This document shows positions 50,483 through 58,291 of a stretch of 64,000 bases of DNA, in pieces. The notes beneath the pieces were generated by a model. It worked only from the letters and a program-made list of their open reading frames with translations. It had not been told where the DNA came from and did no database searches. How positions within the stretch are numbered: the stretch's first letter is position 1; the number at the start of each line of letters is the position of its first letter. The DNA comes from an uncultured Candidatus Saccharibacteria bacterium (lineage in GTDB: Bacteria; Patescibacteriota; Saccharimonadia; Saccharimonadales; Saccharimonadaceae). The stretch lies in assembly GCA_947169915.1 (NCBI GenBank), contig CAMVRN010000001.1:89584-153583 (forward strand), in the 5' to 3' direction. The position numbers were made by a program, and so were the translations under genes.

Positions 50483-51286
50483 CTATTTTTGGTTTTGAGA
50501 TGCGAAAATAACATTCTCGAAGAGAACAGAGACGGTAAGTGGCCCGACGCCTCCGAGTTTTGGGGTGATGGCGAGAATGTCGTCGCGAGAGCGAACCTCT
50601 TCATCGACATCGCCCATGAGTACACCTTTTTCTGAAGCAGTGCCAGCGTCAACTACCACGGCGCCAGATTTAACTTGCTCGGATTTTATAAGGTGAGGAA
50701 CACCGGTTGCAGAAATGATGATGTCGAAGTTTTTTAGCTCATCGAGGTTCGAGCCACGATGGAAGAGCTCAACATTGAGGCTTGAATTAGTGAACATGCG
50801 AAAAAGTGGGGCGCCTACTAGGCGTCCGCGCCCAACAAGAGCGATTTTTTTGTCATCGAGCGTAATGTCGTAGCCAGCAAGGAGCCAGTTGATGGCGGTA
50901 GCGGTAGCGGAGTCAAACTTCCCTTTTCCGGAAAGACCATCAACATCTTTTTCTGGAGTGATAAGCGAAACGACTTCGTCGGTCGCATCTTTATCGATTA
51001 ACGGCAACTGAACAATCATGCCAGAAATCGAAGCGTCGACATTCGCTTCCTTGATTTTGTTTTTTAGCTCATCAAGGTTTTTTGCAAAGAAATCAACAAC
51101 TTCGACGCCAATATCCTCGCCGTATTGTTGTTTTAGAGTAACGTATTTTGTGATGACTGGGTTATCGCTGTCGCGTAAAATGAGGAGTTTTGGAAAAATC
51201 TTGCGCCCACGAAGAGAGCGCACAAGATGCGCTTGTCGTTCTTTGACAAAACCCGCGAGTTCACGGCCAGATAATTCCTTTACCAT
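50483..51286 (-). CDS. folD: Methylenetetrahydrofolate dehydrogenase/cyclohydrolase
   Basis: ISGMIVQLPLIDKDATDEVVSLITPEKDVDGLS; GRGRLVGAPL; LGGVGPLTVSVLFENV. Confidence 0.93.
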   Translation of the reverse strand: MVKELSGRELAGFVKERQAHLVRSLRGRKIFPKLLILRDSDNPVITKYVTLKQQYGEDIGVEVVDFFAKNLDELKNKIKEANVDASISGMIVQLPLIDKDATDEVVSLITPEKDVDGLSGKGKFDSATATAINWLLAGYDITLDDKKIALVGRGRLVGAPLFRMFTNSSLNVELFHRGSNLDELKNFDIIISATGVPHLIKSEQVKSGAVVVDAGTASEKGVLMGDVDEEVRSRDDILAITPKLGGVGPLTVSVLFENVIFASQNQK

Positions 51287-51342
51287 GTTAAAATATTTTA
51301 TAAGATTTTTAAGATAAAATCAAGGAGTGGTATAATTGAAGC

Positions 51343-52047
51343 ATGATTACTATTTCTCATGTCACGAAAAAATACGGAAACAAAAAAGCGCTTGATGATG
51401 TCTCGTTTGAGGTTGAAGATGGAGAGATTTTCGCCTTTATTGGACATAACGGCGCCGGTAAAACTACATTAATTAAAGCCATCGTTGGAATTCACGATTT
51501 TGACGAGGGCGAGATTCTAATTAATGGCAAATCGATAAAAAAGGACCCGATTGTCTGTAAAAAAATCATGGCATACGTGCCAGACAACCCAGAACTTTAT
51601 GAGAATATGAAGGCGATTGACTTTATCAACTTCATTTGCGATATGTACGATGTCGATGCGAAGACTCGCGAGAAGAACATTAAACGATATGCTGAAATGT
51701 TCGAGATGACTGAGAATTTAGGAAACGAGATAAAGTCTTTCTCGCACGGCATGAAGCAGAAAGTCGCACTCATCGCAGCGCTTGCGCATGACCCGAAAGT
51801 TTTGATTATGGATGAACCGTTCGTCGGGCTCGACCCGAAAGCAATTTTCGACATGAAAGAGTTGATGCACGAAATGATAAAAGACGGAAAAACGATTTTC
51901 TTTTCCACACACATCCTTGACGTTGCGGAAAAGCTTTGTTCGAGAGTGGCAATCGTAAAGAAGGGTCAAATCGTCAAAGTCGGCAAGATGAAAGATGTAA
52001 AGGGCGATAGGTCGCTCGAAAAAGTATTCTTGGAGCTTGAGAAATAA
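51343..52047 (+). CDS. ABC transporter ATP-binding protein
   Basis: GHNGAGKTTLIKAIVGI, FSHGMKQKVALIAALAHDPKVLIMDEPFVGLD. Confidence 0.94.
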   Translation: MITISHVTKKYGNKKALDDVSFEVEDGEIFAFIGHNGAGKTTLIKAIVGIHDFDEGEILINGKSIKKDPIVCKKIMAYVPDNPELYENMKAIDFINFICDMYDVDAKTREKNIKRYAEMFEMTENLGNEIKSFSHGMKQKVALIAALAHDPKVLIMDEPFVGLDPKAIFDMKELMHEMIKDGKTIFFSTHILDVAEKLCSRVAIVKKGQIVKVGKMKDVKGDRSLEKVFLELEK

Positions 52048-53657
52048 TGAAGATTCTTAGTTTAGTTCGAGCTTCCATGACGGAGGGGATGGATATTTTC
52101 AAAATGAAGAAGAGCGGGAAGGGTGCAAAAATTTTCGCCGCATCGGTTGTGTTTTTGGCAATTTTTGGATGGGCTATGTCTGTGCTTGCTTCGCTTAGAG
52201 CAATAAACGGCGAAGTGATGATTTTATCGATGGCCGTAGCAATTGCTTCGCTTCTAACTTTTATCGAGGGAGTTTATAAGTCGGGTAGTCTACTTTTTAA
52301 CTGTCGCGACGACGACATGCTTTTGTCGCTACCGATTTCTCGAACAAAAATCGTAGCACTGAGAGTGTTCAAGTTTTATGTTTTTGAGCTGGCTTTTAAT
52401 TCACTGATTCTACTTCCAGTCATTCTCGCATTTATACTCACAGCTCCACATGGAATATCTTTTTGGCTAGTGTCGGCAGTGATGGTTTTATTTGTCCCAA
52501 TTCTACCGATGGCACTTTCGTGCGTGATTGGTGCACTTATTGCTGAATTCTCTTCAAGATTCAAGAAGCACAATCTAATATCTGTCATTCTCGCTTTTAT
52601 ATTCATGCTCGGCGCAATGTATGTTTCTTTTTCAGCGGGTTCGTTTACGGATAATATTGGAGAATATGCGGGCGGGATTAGCGGGACAATTAATCAAGTC
52701 TATTATCCTGCGCGAGCGTATGTCGAAATGACTGAACAGTTTAATTGGATAAAATTCGCGGCGTTCTTTATCATACATTTCGTAGTTGCATTTGTTGCGA
52801 TTCTATTCATTTCTAAGGTCTACTTTAGAATTAATTCAAAAGTTAAGACCGTACGCGTCAATACTAAATTAGAAAAGATTCAGACTGGGGCAAAAATCAG
52901 AAAGCCGTTCTTTGCGCTAATGAAGAAAGAACTTAATCGATTCTTTAGTTCACCAGTGTTTGTAACGAATGCTGGATTTGGGCTCGTCCTGTTTCTAGTT
53001 GGCGTAGTTCTAATCTGTATTAAATTTGATGACCTAGGTTCCTTGCTTAATACCATGTCTGATACGGAAGAAGAAATCGCAATATCTCTTGAGGAAATAC
53101 GTCAATATTTGCCGACTGCTACGTTTGTATTAGTGGCGTTTAGTAGCTTGATGTCGTTTCTGACGGCTACGATGATATCTCTAGAAGGAAAGGCACTTAA
53201 TCTCACAAAAACTCTGCCAATTAGCGCGAGAAAAGTCTTGCTCGCAAAAATCGCCACTGCGCTTACGATTGTCTATCCGCCAATCTTAGTCGGGATTATC
53301 GCGATGGCTATTCGCTTTCAATATGGAATTATAGAGAGTATGCTGCTCATTGTTGCGGGACTAGCTCTTCCCGCAATTACCGAACTTTTCGGAATTCTTG
53401 TTGATTTAAAACACGCGCAACTCGATGCAGAAAACGATGCCGAGGTTGTCAAACAAAGCACATCAACAACGATTGCGACATTCTTTGGACTTGGCGGCTC
53501 GCTCGTGGCTATTGGCGCTATGATTGCGCTTTCGTTTACAATTGGGCAACAATTAGGACTGGTCGCGATTGACGCAGCCCTAGTCGTAGTGCTTGGATTA
53601 ATGTATCTTCGCTTCAGAAAAATTTGCGAAGAAAGATTTAGTCGGCTTCAATCTTAA
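52047..53657 (+). CDS. ABC exporter permease
   Basis: 536 aa polytopic ORF overlapping the ATPase stop by 1 nt. Confidence 0.85.
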   Translation: MKILSLVRASMTEGMDIFKMKKSGKGAKIFAASVVFLAIFGWAMSVLASLRAINGEVMILSMAVAIASLLTFIEGVYKSGSLLFNCRDDDMLLSLPISRTKIVALRVFKFYVFELAFNSLILLPVILAFILTAPHGISFWLVSAVMVLFVPILPMALSCVIGALIAEFSSRFKKHNLISVILAFIFMLGAMYVSFSAGSFTDNIGEYAGGISGTINQVYYPARAYVEMTEQFNWIKFAAFFIIHFVVAFVAILFISKVYFRINSKVKTVRVNTKLEKIQTGAKIRKPFFALMKKELNRFFSSPVFVTNAGFGLVLFLVGVVLICIKFDDLGSLLNTMSDTEEEIAISLEEIRQYLPTATFVLVAFSSLMSFLTATMISLEGKALNLTKTLPISARKVLLAKIATALTIVYPPILVGIIAMAIRFQYGIIESMLLIVAGLALPAITELFGILVDLKHAQLDAENDAEVVKQSTSTTIATFFGLGGSLVAIGAMIALSFTIGQQLGLVAIDAALVVVLGLMYLRFRKICEERFSRLQS

Positions 53658-54663
53658 CTGGTTCGGGTTCAATATCTAAATCAAATTTATCTTTGACAGC
53701 TTTTTTGATTTCTGCGACGGCTTTTTCCAGGTCGGCGTAGGACTTGGCGGAGTCGTTAATGAGAATCAGAGCGGCTTTGTCAGAAACGGTGAAGCCGTGG
53801 AAATTTTTGCCTTTGAGGCCAGCGTCTTCTAGAAGCCAACCAGTGTTGACTTTATATTTTCCGTCAGGAGTTTTTCGCATCGGAACGCCTTTTTTCTCGG
53901 CTTTTTTTGCTTCAGGTTCGTCTAGCAAAATGTTTTTAAAGAAGCTGCCGGCAGAGGCGGTGGTTTCTGGGTCTGGAAGCTTATCGGCGCGAATTGCGGA
54001 AACGGCCTTACGGATGGACATCGGAGAATAGTCCTTAATATTATGCGCGTCGAGGTAACTCTGGAGAGAATTGTAGAAAGGTTGTTTCAGTTCCCTTTCG
54101 GCGAAACGGAAAGTCGCGGAGAGAATAAAATAACGACCTCTGTCTTTTCCGGAATTAAAAATTGAGTGACGATAAGAGAAGTCGCAATCTTTGGCGTCGA
54201 TTTCTTTATACTCGTCGATGAGCGAATCATAAACTTCAACGCTAACGAGCGTGTCTTTTGCTTCTTGACCGTAGGCGCCAATGTTTTGAACTGGGGCGGC
54301 CGAAACGGTGCCTGGGATTTTTGACATGGCTTCGATGCCGGAAAAACCTTTGTTTGTGACAAATTCTACAAAATCATCCCAGACTTCTCCACCATAAGCT
54401 TTGACCAGTAATTCATTCTTAGATTCTTCGAGAACTTCGATACCTTTGATATGGTTTCTGATGATGGCGCCGTTAAATCCGTTATCTTTTCCGAGTGAGT
54501 TAGCGCCGAGACCTAAGTAGTAAAATGGGAGGCCTTTTTCTTTGACGAAGCCAAAAGCGTCGCGAGCATCGTCAATTGACTCGATATCAATAACGAACTC
54601 CGCGGGACCGCCGAGGCGCATGGTAGTTATTTCTGATATAGGGATGTTTTCTCGAATAATCAT
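53638..54663 (-). CDS. murB: UDP-N-acetylenolpyruvoylglucosamine reductase
   Basis: TMRLGGPAEFVI, GLGANSL, IPGTVSAAPVQNIGAYGQE, ASAGSFFKN. Confidence 0.95.
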   Translation of the reverse strand: MIIRENIPISEITTMRLGGPAEFVIDIESIDDARDAFGFVKEKGLPFYYLGLGANSLGKDNGFNGAIIRNHIKGIEVLEESKNELLVKAYGGEVWDDFVEFVTNKGFSGIEAMSKIPGTVSAAPVQNIGAYGQEAKDTLVSVEVYDSLIDEYKEIDAKDCDFSYRHSIFNSGKDRGRYFILSATFRFAERELKQPFYNSLQSYLDAHNIKDYSPMSIRKAVSAIRADKLPDPETTASAGSFFKNILLDEPEAKKAEKKGVPMRKTPDGKYKVNTGWLLEDAGLKGKNFHGFTVSDKAALILINDSAKSYADLEKAVAEIKKAVKDKFDLDIEPEPVKIEAD

Positions 54664-54712
54664 GGCTATATTATAGCATAGGGGAAGTTTTAATATGATA
54701 CAATGGAGTGTA

Positions 54713-55363
54713 ATGGCGGAGAAAAAGCATAATCTTCTTGTTAAGATCTTCCAAAAATATACGGATGAAGAAAGTGAACTAGAAACATATCAGGCGATAG
54801 GGATTTTGTTGTTGGTTTTTGTCGCCGCGGGCTGTATCGGCTGGGTTTGGGAATTTATCGTCAAGTTTGTTGCAGGAGGGTTCAACGGCTTTTATGTTAC
54901 GGGTGGGAATTTGTTGCCTTGGATAAATATGTACGCTTACGGAGCAATCATAATCCTTTGCATGGCACACAAGTTAAAACGAAGCAAGGCTGTCATTTTT
55001 GGAGTGTCGACAATTGCGATGGGGGTGTTTGAGCTGGTTGGAGGATGGTTAATTTATGTAATCGGAAATGGGACAAGATATTGGGATTATACCAACGAGT
55101 GGTATGGGATTGGACATATAAATGGTTTTGTTTGCCCGGTAAGTGCGATGGCGTTCGGCCTTGGAGCGCTAGCGCTAGTATATGGATTAATGCCGTTTCT
55201 GGTAAAACTTGCGAGTAAATTCTCTAGAAAAACTTTTCTCACGCTCGCAGTTTCTCTCTTTGTCATGATTGTTACAGACGAAGTCGTAAACCTCGGGTTG
55301 AGATGGAGCGGACTACCGTCAGCGATGGATTTCTATTCGTCGATTGGGTTTAAATACTCTTAA
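54713..55363 (+). CDS. Putative ABC_trans_CmpB-like (PF06541-type) membrane protein
   Basis: GCIGWVWEFIVKFVAGGFNGFYVTGGNLLPWINMYAYGA; GHINGFVCPVSAMAFGLGAL. Confidence 0.7.
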   Translation: MAEKKHNLLVKIFQKYTDEESELETYQAIGILLLVFVAAGCIGWVWEFIVKFVAGGFNGFYVTGGNLLPWINMYAYGAIIILCMAHKLKRSKAVIFGVSTIAMGVFELVGGWLIYVIGNGTRYWDYTNEWYGIGHINGFVCPVSAMAFGLGALALVYGLMPFLVKLASKFSRKTFLTLAVSLFVMIVTDEVVNLGLRWSGLPSAMDFYSSIGFKYS

Positions 55364-55421
55364 TTTTACGTTTTACTAGCGCAAAATAGAGAAGTGTGGT
55401 ATAATGTTCTTTGTGATTTTT

Positions 55422-55498
55422 GGTCCGGTAGCTCAGCTGGTTAGAGCACGAGCCTCTTAAGCTTGGTGTCGAGGGTTCGAGTCCCTCCCGGATCACCA
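55422..55498 (+). tRNA. tRNA-Lys(CTT)
   Basis: Cloverleaf; anticodon stem CGAGC/GCTTG with loop CTCTTAA; TGGTATAAT promoter upstream; CCA encoded. Confidence 0.93.
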
Positions 55499-55813
55499 AC
55501 AGGTAATTTGGCCTGTTTTTACGCCTGAAATTAGAGTCTGAAACGGTTCTTTATGTCTGTAAAGGACCGTTTTTTGTTGGTCAATTTCGAGGTTCAAGAA
55601 ATTTTCGGCAGTTAGCTTTGATTTGCTTGGATCCACGATTTTCTCGTTAATTTCCGTTAGCTCATCATCCAGCTTTGCCATTTCTAATTGCCTTGCATCA
55701 ATTTGCTGTTTGATGCGGTCTTTGGCCGGTTTAGGCGCATCCTTGCCGAGTTCAGTATATTGCTCGGCAAGTGCGTCTATCTGGCGTTGTTTGTTATTCT
55801 TTTTGGCCTGCAT
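55493..55813 (-). pseudogene. Probable truncated C-terminus of a large serine recombinase
   Basis: Charged coiled-coil (RQIDALAEQYTELGKDAPKPAKDRIKQQIDARQLEMAKLDDELTEIN..KLTAENFLNL) typical of recombinase C-terminal region; stop codon lies inside the tRNA-Lys acceptor end. Confidence 0.45.
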
Positions 55814-55941
55814 ACTACACTTCTTTGGTAAAAACTACCAAGTTTTACATCGGCGTAGGCAGACCTTCTTAGGCTGTTGTAAATATATAATTGACTTATG
55901 CTTATTGTAGGGTACAAATGGCATAAAATTAGATAAAGCCC

Positions 55942-55970
55942 TTGCATTCTTTTGTAAACTGCATTATGAT
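55942..55970 (+). promoter_or_regulatory. Promoter for three-gene cassette
   Basis: TTGCAT 55942-55947, 17-bp spacer, TATGAT 55965-55970; SD aaaaggag before ATG 55997. Confidence 0.55.
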
Positions 55971-55996
55971 GGTTGAAATAAAAGGAGAAAGCCAAT

Positions 55997-56515
55997 ATGG
56001 CAAGCATAAAAATACAATTAAACCAATCGTTTATAGAAGTATCTGGCAGCGAGGACTTCGTGAAAGAGCAGTATGAGGAGCTTATAAAAAAATGCCACTT
56101 CTATGAGAGAGCAGAACATGAAGGAATCTACTCATCTAGCCATGAACAAGAAAATGGGAAAAGTGCTGGGCTTGTTTACGTTGAAAAAGATCTAGAAAAC
56201 TTCTTTTCTATAAATGAAAACGGCATCGTTAATATTAACATGCCTGTTCCAGGAAACAATAAAGCTGAAAGGATTAAAAGCTTAGTACTATTGATTGGAT
56301 ATGCAAAGAGGGATGAATGGATACCTTTTGCGGCTATTGCCGAGGAATGCAAAAGACAAGGCTGCTGGGATTCGAAAAATTTCGCATCTTATATCAAGCA
56401 ACTTGGCTCGAATGTCATGATAAACGGAAAAAACAAAAATAAATCCGTTAGGTTGACAGCAGTTGGTATAGAAGCGGCTAAGAATAAGATTAAAAGAATG
56501 TTTGGAGAGGACTAA
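55997..56515 (+). CDS. Uncharacterised cassette protein A: SIKI-type N-terminal domain + winged-helix-like C-terminus
   Basis: MASIKIQLNQSFIEVSGSEDFVKEQYEELI...; C-term NFASYIKQLGSNVMINGKNKNKSVRLTAVGIEAAKNKI. Confidence 0.7.
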   Translation: MASIKIQLNQSFIEVSGSEDFVKEQYEELIKKCHFYERAEHEGIYSSSHEQENGKSAGLVYVEKDLENFFSINENGIVNINMPVPGNNKAERIKSLVLLIGYAKRDEWIPFAAIAEECKRQGCWDSKNFASYIKQLGSNVMINGKNKNKSVRLTAVGIEAAKNKIKRMFGED

Positions 56516-56518
56516 ATT

Positions 56519-57298
56519 ATGAAAGATGATATTGAGAATCTATTAGATGGCTTACCTGTTGAATTAGTACAAAGGTTAATAGATAGGTATGAAAAAGCAT
56601 CTTTAGCTTATTGCTATAATAATTGGTCTAATCTTTTTTCTGAAAGTGGTTGTTTTTCGGAAATTGTGTTTCGCTTAACGCAGTGGCATTGTTTTGGCAA
56701 ATATACGGAAATCGGTGAGCGTCTAGAAGATTTCAATATAGATGCTCTTAGAAAATTCGAAAGCACGTCAAAACAAAAGGCGCCAGATGAGTGGAGAATA
56801 ATTATTCCTCGCGTGTTATTCGCGATGCGTCAATTCAGAAATGCTCGTGGCGACATGCACGAAACTTTAATTAGCCCTAATTTTATCGATTCGGAATATA
56901 TCTATTCTAGTATGGAGTGGTTACTTTGCGAAATATTGAGGCTAAAATCAGGCAAAAGTCGGGAAGAGATTAACTTGGTTATCAAAAAGATTGAAGCGCA
57001 TTACGCACCAATGGTGTGGGATAGTGGAACTACAATGAGGGTACTTTCCACCAAGTTGAGTTGTCGCGACCAAGTGTTAGTTTTACTCTATAGCTGCCAA
57101 GAGGCACAAACAGTAGAAGAGCTGTTACGTGAAACAGAGTATGTTTCAAAAAGCAGGTTTAGGAGTACTATTTTGGGAGAGTTACACAAACAGCGGCTTA
57201 TCGAATATGATGGCGAAAAATGTAAAATCTCACCATTAGGCATTATCGAGGCAGAAAAAATAATTAAAAACTGGATGGAAAAAAATGGAAAAGAATAA
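56519..57298 (+). CDS. Uncharacterised cassette protein B: HEPN-like motif + winged-helix-like C-terminus
   Basis: FAMRQFRNARGDMHETLISPNF (R-N-x5-H); C-term SKSRFRSTILGELHKQRLIEYDGEKCKISPLGIIEAEKII; 3 nt after gene A stop. Confidence 0.7.
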   Translation: MKDDIENLLDGLPVELVQRLIDRYEKASLAYCYNNWSNLFSESGCFSEIVFRLTQWHCFGKYTEIGERLEDFNIDALRKFESTSKQKAPDEWRIIIPRVLFAMRQFRNARGDMHETLISPNFIDSEYIYSSMEWLLCEILRLKSGKSREEINLVIKKIEAHYAPMVWDSGTTMRVLSTKLSCRDQVLVLLYSCQEAQTVEELLRETEYVSKSRFRSTILGELHKQRLIEYDGEKCKISPLGIIEAEKIIKNWMEKNGKE

Positions 57299-57818
57299 TT
57301 TTTTATCAATTAAGATCAAGCTTGGTGCTGCGGAATTTGAAGCTAAGGGGCCTATTGAGGATGTGAAAGCTTCAAGGGATTCTTTTCTGGGCTTCATTAA
57401 GGAATGCTCAGAACAGTTACCTTTGTTGCATACTGACTCTAGAATGATAGCAGAGACCTCTCAAGACGGCGCTATCATTGAAAATAAAGAAATTGATTCA
57501 AATCATGACATATCCTATAGTTCTTTTAATGAAATGAAACGCAAGTTAAACTTATCCAGTAATACAGACCTTGTTATGGGGGCAGCTTATTATTTAAGTA
57601 CTCATGAGGGAATGGGGACGTTTACTTCGCAAGATATAAAGGAGCTTTTCCAAAGAACAAAGAATAGAACAAAAATTAATATTTCCCAATTCATAGCACA
57701 AAATATAAGCAAAGGGTTAATCGAGGAAGTGGGGATGTCTGATAAAAAACAAAAAGAATATCAAATATTAGACTCTGCAAATGAATGGCTGCAACAACTA
57801 GGAAAAGCAAAAGACTAA
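57285..57818 (+). CDS. Uncharacterised cassette protein C: paralogous N-terminal domain to protein A + winged-helix-like C-terminus
   Basis: LSIKIKLGAAEFEAKGPIEDVKASRDSFLGFIKE aligns with protein A N-term; starts inside the end of gene B. Confidence 0.7.
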   Translation: MEKNNFLSIKIKLGAAEFEAKGPIEDVKASRDSFLGFIKECSEQLPLLHTDSRMIAETSQDGAIIENKEIDSNHDISYSSFNEMKRKLNLSSNTDLVMGAAYYLSTHEGMGTFTSQDIKELFQRTKNRTKINISQFIAQNISKGLIEEVGMSDKKQKEYQILDSANEWLQQLGKAKD

Positions 57819-57854
57819 TGTGGTGTTTATATACTCTGACCAAAGTATCGTTTT

Positions 57855-57995
57855 TTATTCGCTCGCGATTAAATCTCCCACCACATTAATGTTTTGCATA
57901 AGAGCATTTAGGCGTTCAACGATACGTTTTTGTCCAGCTAGCGGCGGCAGCGGCATAATCGTAGCAATGATTTTTTCTTTTGAAATGTTTGGTTG
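57855..57995 (-). pseudogene. C-terminal remnant of a type I restriction S subunit (HsdS)
   Basis: QPNISKEKIIATIMPLPPLAGQKRIVERLNALMQNINVVGDLIASE* fused in frame to a signal-peptide-like MRMKKKIIIIASIVAVLCAAGAA. Confidence 0.75.
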
Positions 57996-58063
57996 AGCAG
58001 CGCCGGCCGCACAAAGTACGGCGACGATGCTAGCTATAATGATTATTTTCTTTTTCATACGCA

Positions 58064-58290
58064 TTAGTACGGGTGCTTGCGTTCGGGAGTTTTACTGGCA
58101 AGTTTGGTGCCGACGATTGTGATGATACTAGACAGGGCATCGCTGAGGTTATTGATGGTATCGGAGATAAATAATTGCGATGGAAGTTTGAAAGGAAACC
58201 GACGATTGCCTTAAAACCGACTAGTAGCAGGTTTGCGCAATTGCTGATGAGGCTGGTTTTAACGACGACTTTTTCACGGTGGGGTTTCAT
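58064..58290 (-). pseudogene. Frameshifted N-terminal fragment of a cation diffusion facilitator (CDF) transporter
   Basis: Frame 1 KTSLISNCANLLLVGFKAIVGFLSN; continues in another frame as ISDTINNLSDALSSIITIVGTKLASKTPERKHPY*. Confidence 0.8.
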
Positions 58291-58291
58291 A

